From assembly GCA_017590115.1 (NCBI GenBank), contig JAGGNK010006113.1:124001-188000 (forward strand): a stretch of 64,000 nt of DNA, read 5' to 3'. The translations under genes were made by a program, and so were the position numbers. The notes beneath the pieces are model-generated. The model worked only from the letters and a program-made list of their open reading frames with translations. It was not told the origin of the DNA and did no database searches. The first letter of the stretch is position 1; every line of letters begins with the position of its first letter. The stretch is from Montifringilla adamsi. Its lineage: Eukaryota > Chordata > Aves > Passeriformes > Passeridae. Shown one piece after another: positions 1 to 11,480 of the stretch.

Positions 1-230
1 AGCAGCAGCAACTTAAGTTAAAGAAGCAGCAGAAGGAAAAAAAAAAATCACTTTATAATTCAAAAGCAGCTCCTGGAGAGGAGCTCTGAAAAGGGAATTG
101 GTCGCTGGACTCAACAAATAATGGATGTCTCCTTACACACCAGCAGTTCTGCTGCAGGAAAATCACAGTACAGGGATGTGTTTTATTTATTCTCTCGTGC
201 TTCTCTGCTCCTCTGACCTGTGTTCACAGA

Positions 231-400
231 ATTACAGAATCATAGAATGGTTTGGGCTGGAAGGAACCTTAAAAATCATCTCACTACACCCCACTGCCAT
301 GAGCAGGGGCACTTTTCACTAGACCAGCTGCTCACAGCTCCATCCAACCTGGCTCTAAACACTTTTTAAACACTTACAAACTGATCCTCCCAAAAGCAAG
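231..400 (-). mobile_element. CR1 LINE 3'-end fragment
   Basis: On the plus strand the fragment begins 'aatcatagaatggtttgg' and continues into 'ctggaaggaaccttaaaaat', the reverse complement of the avian CR1 3' end. It is truncated and diverged ('ccccactgccatgagcagg' replaces the usual 'ccccctgccatgggcagg'). The right end is approximate. Confidence 0.85.
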
Positions 401-654
401 AGTGTTGTCCCAATTTTAGGGCCACTTTTAGAGCAAATCCCTGTAACTCAATGCCTATATAACCAGGATAGGAAACCTGTAACCAAAAACGAGGGGAAAC
501 TCTACTTGCTCTTCCCTTGCGCAGGCAAAAAAAGAAACACCTGCTGTGATTTCTATTCTCCCCTAAAAGATGATTCTACTCCCAGTAGCTGCAATATAAA
601 TAATAAAATCAGGGCAACAGGAAATCAAATGCCTCTAAACTGCCCTAAGCAGCC

Positions 655-748
655 TGGTCTGGTGGAAAGTGTTCATAGTGGGGGGTCTGGAATGAGATAA
701 ACTTTAGGGTCCCTCCAAACCCAAACCATTCTGTGATGATTTTATGAC
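655..748 (+). mobile_element. CR1 LINE 3'-tail fragment
   Basis: Sense-orientation CR1 tail ending 'ccaaacccaaaccattctgt' followed by a degenerate 'gatgattttatgac', which matches the ATTCTATGAT-type CR1 terminus. Only about 90 bp are recognisable. Confidence 0.75.
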
Positions 749-1257
749 ATGAGACAGGCAGGTGACGAGGCAGCTGTGACCAGGCTGCTTCATTATTCAC
801 CTTTAATTAAGGAAGGTGTTCTCTGAGAGTCCAAGAAGGACTTGCAGGATCCAGGTATTATCCCCAGGTAAGGATAGGATTTCAAATTCCTTGAACCATG
901 AGGACAACACTCTCCTGAGGAACAGTGTCCTTCCTAGACCAGCCATGCATGGAAGCACTGACTCACATTAATCCTGGAATTACAATACAGGCAGAAAATT
1001 TGACATCCAAGACTCCCTAAAAGGATATTGAGCCAAGAAAAAGGGCTAAACCCTTAGATAGGAGATTTGACACGTAAATTCCTAAGGATTTAAGAGGAAT
1101 GATGATGATAAGGGTCACGAGGAACCCCTGACATTGCCTCTTGGGTGGGATGCCTGGAAAAATACACTGTGCCAGGGTTTTAGTCTTGGGCCAGTCTCTT
1201 CCCACTGGTCAGAGCCTGAGGGTCCAGATTTCCAATGATCTGCTTGGCAAGGATTCA

Positions 1258-1410
1258 TAAATTCATGGAGTGGTTTGGGTTGGAAGGGACCTTAAAGATC
1301 ATTTAGTTTCAATCCCCTGGCATGGGCAGGGACACCTTCCACTATCCTAGGTTGCTTAGAGCTCTGTCCAACCTGGCCTTGGACATTTTCAGGGATGGGA
1401 CATCAACTTC
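1258..1410 (-). mobile_element. CR1 LINE 3'-end fragment
   Basis: The plus strand shows 'gtttgggttggaagggacct' followed by the characteristic 'catgggcagggacaccttcc' block and 'ccaacctggccttggacatt'. The fragment runs straight into a (CATC)n microsatellite, which may have grown from the CR1 sequence 'catcaacttccatcc'. Confidence 0.9.
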
Positions 1411-1455
1411 CATCCATCCATCCATCCATCCATCCATCCATCCATCCATCCATCC
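1411..1455. repeat. (CATC)n microsatellite
   Basis: About eleven uninterrupted CATC tetranucleotides, directly joined to the CR1 fragment at 1258-1410. Confidence 0.97.
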
Positions 1456-2886
1456 CTCAGCACTTCCTGCTATCTGCAGTGGATTCCCTCATTCACAGCC
1501 AGCACCAAGAAAAACCAAGCCCCTGAGACACATTTTCCATCTCAGATAAAATAATTTTCACGGGTAGCAAAGACAAATTAATTACAAGGCAACGTTTCAC
1601 TGGCTGAGGGTGCCCTACAGGCAGCAATAAATGGGAGGAAATGTGGGAACACAGGTCTTGCAAGATCATCTTCAGCACAGCCTGAAGGGAAGGATTTATT
1701 TAACCCACACCTGTCAAGTCCAGCTAACCCCTAACAAGTCACAGATATCCAAACATTTCCATTTATCATTCCCCAGGTCAAGAAATCACACAATTTCCAG
1801 TACTTATTTTTCCACTTCTGTCACTTTTCTCTCCCATTAATTCCCTCTGTTTTCCTTCTTTTTACATCTCCTTCTCCAACCACAGATCTCACCACAAAGA
1901 TTTCCAAAATCCAAGAAAAACAGTCTAAGGGATCTATTTCTCACTCTGTGCTACCCCAGAAATAAAACTCTGGAATCTAAGGGAGGGAAGCTGGGGAGGG
2001 CATGAGCAACCCCAGCAGGAACAAGGCAGGAACACCCTTGATGTGCTCTGCACTAAAAAATTATGGGCCATTCCAGGCCAGGGAGGAGCCAGGAATCCTC
2101 ATGGCATTTAACCCACATTTCAAGACTCCAAAACTGAACGGCAAAGCTGCTGCAAGGTCTGGGAGGAGGGAGCCCAGCAGAAGGGTGGCAGTGGCATGAA
2201 GAATAATCACAGTTTTGCCTTTTTGGCAACATCATTTGCAAGAAATTTGGAGGAGGAAAACCAGGAACAGTTCAGCTGAGGGATGAAGTGGATCACAAGG
2301 GGAAATGAGTGAACTTGTTTGTGTATTCCTCAGTGTTCCCTTTGCAAGGATAAGAGCACAGAACACTTGAGGACAAACAACCAAACTGATACCGGACACT
2401 GTCATCCGAGGTACCCAATCTGCTGGGAAACAAAACAGTAAAAAATCCTCTTACAAGAGCCCTCCAATTTCTGTCAATCCACTTAAATTAGAGAAGCAGG
2501 ATGAATAGGAGATCTGGCTTTCATATCCCTTTTTTCTCCTGATTTGGAGATGAATCAGAATTCGTGATTTATTGCAGACCAATGTCAGACACTATTGGAG
2601 AGGGACTTGAGACTCTTTAACTTTTAAAATTAATTTACTATGAACAGAAAGCCTCTCCTATTTAAGAGTCTAATTTATTAATAGTAAATCTACTGCTGGT
2701 TTAACATTGCTCTGCAGTTACAGGAATCCAAAAAGCAGCGAGCTGCTCATTCCAGACTTGTGGTACACATGTCTGGACTGATTCCATCTCAGCTGGGCAC
2801 TGCTGAAAAAGGTGAGTAAATGACCTTAGCAGTGAAAAATACATCAAATTTTGTTCAGTTCTTCATTTCACTGAGAAAACCACAGA

Positions 2887-2972
2887 AATCATAAAATGGT
2901 TTGGGTTAGAAGAGGCCTTAAAGAACATCTCATTCCAACCCCCTGCCATGAACAGGGGCACCTTCCAGGTGC
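2887..2972 (-). mobile_element. CR1 LINE 3'-end fragment
   Basis: Short reverse-complement CR1 tail: 'aatcataaaatggtttgggt' through 'ccaaccccctgccatgaaca'. It is truncated after about 85 bp. Confidence 0.85.
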
Positions 2973-4076
2973 TCTTGAGTTGATTTTCTTTTATCTTTCT
3001 ACATTTTGAGAGCTGGCCATCGGCTGCCTCTTTTAGTCTAGATTAATTAAAAGTAGGAATTTTCAAACTGCAAATGATCTGAGACTGTTTCCCTCACACG
3101 TTTTGCATGTACTAATTTAGACATCAAAACCAAAGTGTAGCATCACTTGGATGTGATACAGATAATAAAATTTCCAAAAGGGAAGGAAGAAAGACAAACT
3201 TTCCCTCATCACTCTCCCTCCAACCTTAACCTTTGTGAAAAAAGCCAACCACATAAATAGCAATTTCTCCAGCAGAACAAAGCTCTGGATTTTTTTTTTT
3301 TTTAACCTAACTCCAGCAGCATCTAAGAAGAGGTTTAACAGCATTTGACTTTTGTAACTCAGAGCAATGAAATGCTTTAAGATTTTGAGAATTAATTCCA
3401 AGTGCTTTCAGGGGTCCAAAAGAGGCAGTCAACACTTATCAAATCAGACCTGCAGGCCTACAAGGTATTAACTTCAGCATTTCATAAGAGGAGAAAAAAC
3501 CCACTTAGAAGTGATTCACCAACTCACTAAAGCCACACTCAGTGCTCTGCAGCCTCTGGAGGAAAACACTCAAGCAGGTGCTCAAGTGGTTGACAAAGCT
3601 GAATTTTGGAGTCCCTGTCTACCACCAGAATTACTGGGAATCACAGCTTTAAGTCTGGAACTCCAAGAACGGAGCATAAAACAAATTAAACAAATTAAAC
3701 ACGGCTTGCAACAAATTCAGAGTCCCTTTGTCTTCCATGGGCTGGTCACATGCTTAAATCTTAAATCTAGGCATGTCAAAAAAGTGCTTTTCAGGATCCA
3801 GCCCATCAGCTCCAGGGGTGTTGCAGGAGCCCTGCTCTACTCATGGCCCACAGAATGAGGTCGGGGAGAGCTGGGGGATGTCAGGGAGGTGGGCAGGGAC
3901 ATGGGGAGAGAAAACAAACACGGGCTGGTGAGTGCAGGGAAATGGAAGAGGGAAATAAAAAAAGGAACTGAAAAGCGAAAATCAAAATGAACAGAAAAAA
4001 AATGAAACAAAACAAAACAAAAAAAAAAGTGGAAAGTAAGAAAGAAAGAAAAGAAGTTGAAATTAGAGGAACTAAC

Positions 4077-4175
4077 ATGGCGTTACTGGTGGCTGTGGCC
4101 GAAACTTCAGCAGAAGAAACTACTCCACACTTGGAACATTTGAGCGTCATGCCGTAAAGGGGCACTGCCATCTGA
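4077..4175 (-). CDS. ADGRB1: ADGRB1 exon: third-intracellular-loop cassette
   Basis: A 99-nt exon on the minus strand. The acceptor is ...TTTTAATTGCAG just above 4175 and the donor is GTTAGT at 4076-4071. It begins with one base completing a Gly codon and ends with AT of a split Met codon. The peptide reads Q-M-A-V-P-L-Y-G-M-T-L-K-C-S-K-C-G-V-V-S, then S-A-E-V-S-A-T-A-T-S-N-A. The sequence shows a CxxC motif and a Ser/Thr/Ala-rich tail. From memory of the family, ADGRB3 (BAI3) has a closely similar insert between TM5 and TM6, while the reference human BAI1 protein joins the flanking exons directly. The length is a multiple of three and both flanking introns are phase 2, so it can be included or skipped without changing frame. 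It would add 33 residues to intracellular loop 3, the G-protein and arrestin-facing loop. It is a single short exon, but the family match and phase fit are strong. Confidence 0.9.
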
Positions 4176-5765
4176 CTGCAATTAAAACCAAAAGACTGAA
4201 ACAAAACAAAACACTTCGCTCATGAGCACAAACGTCGAAAGGAAAGGGGAAGAGAAGCCAAAAAGAAAGGAAGGAGAAAAGGGAGCCAACCAACCATACC
4301 CAGTTTGGGAAGAGAAATGAAAGACAGGCAGGAATTAAAACTCTCTCATCTGTACCACTCCAGATGCGGGGAACGGGGGGAAATGGACAACTCAGATTTG
4401 TTGGTGCTGCTGGAGAGGGTGGAACTGTGTTGGTGAAAGTCTTGCCAGATTCTGGGTGTCTCTCTGGCACCCAAGGAAGAGAAACCAGTACTGCTCTCCC
4501 AGTCTCCACCTCCTTCTTTTCGTTTGGTTTTTTTTGGGTTTTTTTTGAGAAATTGCTCTTTTCCCTCCTGGCCTTTTTGCTCCAAAACAAAAAAGGTGGC
4601 AGGGTTGTGCAGTAGAAGGCAAGAAGTAGGGCTGTGGGGGCTGTGCCTGCTTATCTTCTGTCCTAAAGCAATGCAAGGGATAAGTCACTTATTTTCTCTG
4701 ACTGGGAGCTGGTGAGACCAGGACAGAGGCCACTCTTTGGTTTTTGGTCAGAGGCCACTTTTTGATTTTTTGTTTCCCTCACTGATGCAGGATGGGACTC
4801 TTTTATGTCCTGAAATTAATCTAAGCTTGGGTGTTTCCTTAGCCCTCTAACCTGCCCTGAAAGGAACACAACTGGCTGACTGTTTCTGAAACATTCCTTC
4901 TTTCACATCCTGTTCTGGAGCCAAAAACATCTTTGGGATGAACCCTGAGAATTATTCCCACCTGCTGCTCCCACTATTTTTTTTTTTTTTTTGGATGGGA
5001 CCAACCACAGAAACAGGCCACTGAAGGCTGCTGGTATGAGGGGATCTGCTAAAGCACATCCTTGGGATTTTTAGCAGCTGATGTGTGGGAACCACCCCGT
5101 CCCACCAATTCAGCTCCTCTTCAGGAGCCCAGAAGCCACATTAGATTGGCACTGGCCCCGTTTCTTCCCAGAATTTACTGGTTGTGTGCTCTCCCTGGCC
5201 TGCACAGATCCACACCCACGTCAGATCTGGCTTGGAAAACGGGAAGGAGTCTGCAAAACATCCCCCAGACCTTCCTGCTGTGCCTGGCATCAGAGAAGAC
5301 ATGAAATCACTGCCAGAAGACAGCATAGGGTCTGTCATCCCTGGGGTGTGTGGTGGGGATGCTGCTGAGGGAGGTTTGCCCCAACCAGGAGGGGTTTATG
5401 GCCCTGCCCTGCCTGGGAGAGAGATCAGGGGACTCCACAGAGCATTTCTTAGCTTTGGTGGCTCTCTGTTCAGTCTCACTGCAAAAAGACATCCTGATGA
5501 GCACCAATACAGCAGCAGCAGTGGGCCCAGTGGCCCCCTTTCTAGCGGCTATTGATTGGTCTTTTCATTAATTACAGTGACATAAGTCATCATTCCCGTG
5601 CAGAATAATGACTAAGGCATCCCACAGAAGCTTTCGGACACAGAGGAAATTAGCTCCTGTGTCCACAGATAAATATCTTCCAGGAAGGATGGTGTAAATC
5701 CTGTGAGGACAATGGCTGAACCAAAGATAAAGTGGGTCTGGAGAGGCATTAGGTGCACGACCCTT

Positions 5766-5796
5766 AAAAAATAAAAAAAAAAAAAAAAAAAAAAAA
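5766..5796 (+). repeat. Poly(A) tract
   Basis: A run of A interrupted once by T, with 24 uninterrupted A at the end. I see no adjacent retrocopy or target-site duplication, so I call it simple sequence. Confidence 0.9.
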
Positions 5797-8035
5797 TACG
5801 ACAGCTTATCCCCAAATCTATAAGCCACAAAGAACAGATAAGCAGAGAGACAGAGAAAGGCAGAGATAGGCAGCAAAAAGAAAAAAAGTAGATTGACTTG
5901 AGGAATTTGATGGGAAACTGTACCAGAAAAAACATGAATGACATTGAATCACAGAGAACTGGCCAAAAGACCACTGTAAACACACAACTGTAGCTGCTGT
6001 TGGGTGTGTTTATGCAGAAAGTTGCAAGCAGTGGGCACTGATGTGGGTACATTTGTCTCCTAATTCCTTCTGGCTCGGGGCATGAGGTTGTTAATATATT
6101 GAATTTCCGTAGCAGGTTTAGATTGGCGCCTGTGCATATGAAAGGGAAGCTAATTAAATAATCACAGTGAATAATGTCTTCATTTAATTTAGCTTTTTCT
6201 GCTTCCTAAACATCCACAAACAGCTCATGGGCTCATCTGGTGTGTTCACTGGAGCCTGGACTTTGCTACCTTTTATTGAGCAGTGCTTTCCACCATCCAC
6301 AGCCCGAAGAGCAGGAGCACATTCCAAGAAGGAACCATTCCCAGAGGAAGGGCAATCCCAATCCCTTCCTGTCTCAGTGGAGTTATCACCTTCCTAGTCA
6401 CTCTCTCTGTGCTCTGACAACCCAGCCCTGTTCCACCCCATCAGGACACCTGCACAGAGATTATTTCACACAAGGTTTTGGGGCAAACTCCTCTTGGGTG
6501 GTTTATGTGATCAACAGAGATGAAAGAACAGGTCCTCAAAGGGAGGACAAAGCTCCTGTCTCTCCTCAGAAGTGGCAGAGGAAGCCCAGAGAAATTAAAC
6601 TCAGCTAAAATTAGCCTTGGTGAATATCCCTCATGGTCTCAGTCTTCCTCCCTGCCTGTGTGAGCACACAAATGTGGAATAAACACTGGCTGAATACATT
6701 CGAAATTCATTTTAAAGGCTCCTGACATTAAAACATTCATTTTTTGGTAGTAGTCCCTTCAAGAGAGCTCAAACAGTGGTGGTGGAGTTGGCCACCAACA
6801 GAGACTGTTTTCTGGGATGGTTTTCTCCATTCCCAGACAAGTTTTGGCTTTTCTCCAGCTCTCCAGGTATTCACAACCCCTCCTCTACTGCCTGGTTTTG
6901 TGATCCACCTATAAAATCATTGCCACTAGAAAATCTGCATTTTCTGACAGATGTGACAACAATAACCACAGCTATTTCCACTGCTAAGTACAGGGCAGAA
7001 TTCCTGTGTCTCAGGTACTATTTCATGAGAACTGTTGGCATGGATGAATTTGTGACAACCAATCTGTGGAGTGCGTGCTGGGCTCCTCTTAACATCCAAC
7101 AGCTCTTTTTTCCCTTATTTTTGGTGGATTTTTTTTCACCCTTTTAAAAAACTGTTTTTGCAACACTGAACCATACTTCTTGCCTCTGCTAAAGGAAACA
7201 CAACGTTTCTTTAGACCATCTCCTCAGGTCCAAACATCTCCAAGGCCATTTACTCATTCTGATTTTCTTCAGATCTACCTTCCAACACGGTTCCCAAGCC
7301 CAGGCCAGAAGCAGAGAACTAAAGGGAAAGGGGCACCAGGACTCTCAAAAGTGCTCCCACACTCTCAGCAGGGGCACTTGGGAAGGGAGAACAAAACCAT
7401 TGAGCACAGAAAAGGCTTAAAAGTGCTGCACACACACACACGGACACAAAAGAAGGGGGGAAAAAAGAGAATAGAAAGAAAAAAAAACAAAGAACATCAT
7501 AAAAATGACTTTTTTGGTTTTGTTTTTTGTTTGTTTGTTTTGTTGCCTTGCAGGTTTTGTTTTTAAAGCCCAACTCTGAGTGTGATCAATAACCAGCTGC
7601 TGTGTATTAAATAAGGTCACTCCGTGTGCAGTTTGGATTAGAGAGGGAGGGACTGAGAGGCAGCAACTCACTGCTTTGCTAATCCAATAAACCATTTACT
7701 GCAGCGCTGACTTTCAAGTGGAATTACCCTGCTCCAGACCCTGCCTTGCAGCCCGGGTGTTGTTTTGAGCTCTCTCTTTGTCAAGAAGGCATCATCCAGA
7801 ATGAAGCACTTGCTTGTTAGCAGCTGCTCGAAGCAATGCACCAAGGTCACTTCTTTGCATATTTTTCAACCCAGCAGCAGCTGGTATCTCTGATTATCCA
7901 AATCTCCTCTTGTTTTATGGCCATGGCACTGCTCAGGCACCAAAATTCCCCTTTGCTGCACCCAGGGACCCCAAGGCTTGGTTGTATCAACACTGCTGAT
8001 AAACCATGAGCCTAAACAGGTCCCTGTGTTTCTCA

Positions 8036-8515
8036 CAAAATTGTTAAGGTTGGAAAAGACCTCCAAGATCGAGTCCAAACTTTTGATCAAAATCCTCCAT
8101 GGCCACTAAACCCTATCACAAAGTTCCAGGTCCACTTGTTTCTGGAGCACTTCCAGGGATGGTGACTCCACCACTTCCCCAGGCAGCCTGTTCCAAAGCC
8201 TGGTCATCCTTTCGGGGATGAAATTTTTCCAAATATCGAACCTGGACCTCCCCTGGTGCAGCTTGAGGCCATTTCCCCTTGTCCTGTCACTTGTTACCTG
8301 GTAGAGACTGACCCTCAGCTCACCACACCACTCCCTATTTCAGGGAGCTGTGATGAGGTCTCACCTGAGCCTCCTTTTCTCCAGGCTGAGTCTTCCCTGA
8401 TGCTCCAGACCCTTCCCCAGCTCTGTTCCCTTCTCTGGACACGCTCCAGCCCCTCAAGGTCTTTCCTGGAGTGAGGGGCCCAAAACTGAAGACAGGATTT
8501 GAGGTGCTGGATAAG
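8036..8515 (-). mobile_element. CR1 LINE fragment, about 480 bp
   Basis: A reverse-complement CR1 of a different subfamily from the 'gtttgggttggaaggg' type. It starts 'aaaattgttaaggttggaaa' and contains 'gagcacttccagggatggtg', 'gcagcctgttccaaagcct' and 'cctccttttctccaggctga', in the order expected for CR1 3' UTR plus the end of ORF2. It has no intact reading frame. Confidence 0.92.
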
Positions 8516-9820
8516 AATTTGCCTCTACCCTGGGTTTTGCCTCCACCACTCAATTAAAAAACAGCGTCAGGAAAATTGAAGCTCATCCATATTATCCATC
8601 CCTGCCCTCTGAGACTCTTTCTCCCTCCACTTGGACAGACAGCATATATCTATGCATCCTGTGCTTTCTCCACCAGCCTCCAAAGGTTTCAAACTCTGCC
8701 TCCATGCAGAGGAACCAGAACAGCTTTTGCTCTCCTCATTCCTTTGTGAAGAACTTCTTCCTTCCAGAACACAGCTGTTACCCACAGTGATAAAACAAAT
8801 TCCTGCAGTGGACAATTGGGAGCAGAGATCCCTGCTTTTCCCAGCAGAAGGTATGGACAGAGCTTCTCTGACTGCAACAAGGAGGCAAAAAGGCAGGGGA
8901 AAGCAACACACATCTCACCTGGTTATCTGAGGAGACTCAGAGTGTCAGCCTGCCATTTCTGTCCCTTGCTCAGGGATAAAATCTGAGCAGACTGCAGGTT
9001 TGTTCCTAGAAATGGAGAGGAGAGTGATTCTCATCCTGCTGGGGATGCTGGCAGTGGCAAAACAGCCACTGCCAAAAGTTTGGGAGTAACCCAAGACAGA
9101 GCCCTGCCCGGGAGCTGCTGCCCTGGGCAAAGCCCTGGGAGACACCAGGGTGGGGAGAAATGGGGAGTCAACTCTTGGATTTGTACTCCAAAGGAAACCA
9201 GGTAACAAAAATCCTCTGGATTCAGGAATGGAGTCTGTGGAGAAGATAAAGAACCTCAGATGGCAGCAAAATTTTTTCTCGCAGCAGAGGTTCTTAACTC
9301 ACCTCTCCTACTGCATCCATCTGCTGCTCTGTTCTCTGCCAGACTTCCAGAACCCATTCCCTTCCATCACACACCTCTGCTGTCCCTGAGAGCCCTGCCA
9401 GCCCTCAGACACAACCCCTCTGTCACCCAGCTCGTGCCACGTGCCACACTCAGCAGTGCTGAGTCTCTCTCTGCTGTCTCCAGGAGTTACTGACAAGAGC
9501 CACTTTGCTCTCCCTCATTTCTGGGAGGATATATGAGCCTTGGCTGAAGCCATTTTAACAAAGAGATGAACTTCTATCCTTCCTCCACAGCAACACAGGG
9601 CTGCTTCTTGGATTTCTGTGTCCTGCTGCACTGAATGACAGTGCAAAGGCATTAAATCAAGTGTGGTTTTTTCTTTCATTTTGTTAAAATCTGGTTTTGC
9701 TTTATTTTTGTCTGCATCCTCAATCTCTTTTTTCACCCCTTGCCTGGTTATTGATCACAACCTTGGGTATTTATTGGTTTTTATTTTCACTCTTTACTTA
9801 GATGTATTGATAAGGCATAC

Positions 9821-9906
9821 CCTGCCCGTTCCTTCAGTTTCTTATCTGTTATTCCATCTTTGGATACAAGTTTGTTAAAAACCAGAATGCCAATAACCAT
9901 GTTCAC
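9821..9906 (-). CDS. ADGRB1: ADGRB1 exon: TM5 end and third intracellular loop
   Basis: An 86-nt exon. The acceptor is ...TCTTTTGACAG above 9906 and the donor is GTATGC at 9820-9815. It encodes 28 residues plus two bases. The first part, [15 protein letters not shown], is the intracellular half of TM5. The second, [13 protein letters not shown], opens a basic intracellular loop 3. It matches BAI1 as I know it almost residue for residue; BAI2 and BAI3 differ in the loop. The incoming junction is phase 0 from the TM5-start exon at 13482-13548. The outgoing junction is phase 2 (GG|), which accepts either the cassette at 4077-4175 or the TM6 exon beyond the window. Confidence 0.95.
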
Positions 9907-10107
9907 CTGTCAAAAGAGAAACAACACACAAGTTTTGTTCTCAGGAGGGTCAGGTCAAGCTCAGTAACACAGAAGGGTTTCTCCCAAAGCCAGGTCACAC
10001 CCCTGCAGGCCACCACCCCTTGTGTCCCCCACTGTCCCACCTCCCCTGGCCGTGCATCAGCGAGTGCAGGACAGCAGAATGCAGCTGGCAGCAGATCAGG
10101 GAGGTTG

Positions 10108-10165
10108 GAGAATCATTAAGATTGGAAAAGACCCCCCAAGATCATAAAGTCCAACCCTCAGCAAG
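10108..10165 (-). mobile_element. CR1 LINE 3'-tip fragment
   Basis: About 58 bp only: 'gagaatcattaagattggaa' then 'aagatcataaagtccaaccc', the reverse complement of a CR1 3' terminus. Confidence 0.75.
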
Positions 10166-11445
10166 GTCTCCATGAAGCAGGAGAGACTGGGAATTTCCCA
10201 GATTGCTGCAGGGCTGCTCGAACCCCAACACTGCCTGAGGTCCAGCAAGGCAAACTCCAGGCACAGCAACAATTTTTTGGGCTAATCCAAACAGAGAGTG
10301 GCCAGTACAGAGAAAAGCAGTGGGCTGGCACTGGCTGCTTCCCAAAGCACCTTCTGGAGTCAGAAGCAGCATTAAGAGAATGCAGACAATGTGTCACAGA
10401 TCTTTCCTGGTGAAACGCCACTGCTGCTCTCAAAATAAGAGGTAGAGGGGCACTGGAGCAAGTAGAAACATCATCTGCTCTGGTGGGATGTCTTGGGAGA
10501 TACTGAAGATGGCACAGCACGGAGAATTCCCCAAAAAAATTAGTAGGTGTTACAATTCCATGCAGTCCATTTTCCTCAGGGTGAGAGAAGGGATGTCTGT
10601 GTCCATCAGAAACAAAAATCCACAGTGAAACACAGTCTGGACAGAGCTGAGATCCTGCAGAGTGACCCCAAACTCCTCCCTGTGCCTTTCCAACTGCATC
10701 TACTGCTGCCAGCTGCATCTGCTTTACAAACCCCATCCCCAACACGTTAGTGACACACCAGCCCCACCCCTGCGTGGAGGAGGTCACGATGGTGGAAAAA
10801 GGAGACATTCTCCTGGTTTTTCTGTCAGTGAAACAGCTGCTGGTGGTAGAAACGTGTGGTCAATGCTGTTTTGCATGTGGGGTTTGCAGGGAAATGTTTT
10901 AAGGCCAAATTCACAGATAAATTCATGTGACTTCAGGTGTTTTTGATTTTAAGAGATCCAAAGAATCACCTGACCCAAGGAAAAGGACCAAGCCTCTGCC
11001 TAATTGCCTAAATCACCCTCAAAACACTGATCAATCTTTCTGCTGGTTTCACCAGCTCACTGATGTGGAGCCCACAGCTGGGAATCCACGGAAAATCTCA
11101 GAAATTGCAGTTCTTTTTGTGTGCATCAGCTGCTGGGTCAGTGGACAGCTGAGACCACTTCTAGAGTTCACCATGGTATTGATTCAGAGAAACAGCACTG
11201 GCAAGTCAGGCACAGTGACACAGCCAAGGATCAGCAGGAAATCAAAGCCTGGTTGTGAGCCTGGAAAGAGAGGATCACTGATCCTTCACTGCAGAGGATC
11301 AAGGAAAGTTTTTCCTTCAGGTGCAGCCAGGTAGGAGGAAAGGTGGGGTTGAAGTGTGGCTGGACCTCTCCTAGGGCTGGCCAAAGTGTGCATCCTCACT
11401 CCTAAGGAGCAGGGGAGACAACAAAGAGCAGTTCTGCACTGGTTT

Positions 11446-11480
11446 TAATCAATCAATCAGTCAATCAATCAATCAATCCA
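11446..11480. repeat. (AATC)n microsatellite
   Basis: About eight AATC/TCAA tetranucleotides with one 'cagt' interruption. Confidence 0.95.

Larger units (their letters stand above)
1..4076 (-). other. ADGRB1: ADGRB1 intron downstream of the ICL3 cassette exon (partial)
   Basis: This is intronic sequence between the cassette exon ending at 4077 and the TM6 exon, which is not in the window. I looked on the minus strand for the expected continuation (a peptide beginning Ala-Ser-Leu-Trp-Ser-Ser-Cys and leading into TM6) and did not find it, so the exon should lie below position 1. The intron contains four short CR1 fragments and a (CATC)n tract, listed separately. The rest is unique-looking AT-rich sequence with no supportable gene. 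The short open frames here have no recognisable product. Confidence 0.75.
4176..9820 (-). other. ADGRB1: ADGRB1 intron between the TM5-ICL3 and cassette exons
   Basis: A 5.6-kb intron. It contains one long CR1 fragment (8036-8515), a poly(A) run near 5766-5796, and a purine/pyrimidine-rich stretch at about 7420-7560 with a short (CA)n and T/G-rich blocks. AT-rich sequence at 6075-6220 looks unique and non-repetitive. I see no further exon or RNA gene. Open frames in this interval are short and match nothing I recognise. Confidence 0.8.

Noticed and set aside
3881..4204. A 107-codon minus-strand open frame read as its own small gene
   Set aside because: Its central part is the ADGRB1 cassette exon (4077-4175). 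The rest is flanking intron read through the splice sites.
10158..10808. Minus-strand open frame of 216 codons within an ADGRB1 intron
   Set aside because: It has no recognisable domain, its 3' part enters a CR1 tail, and it does not join any ADGRB1 exon in phase. Chance openness is the simplest explanation; an RNA-seq check would settle it.
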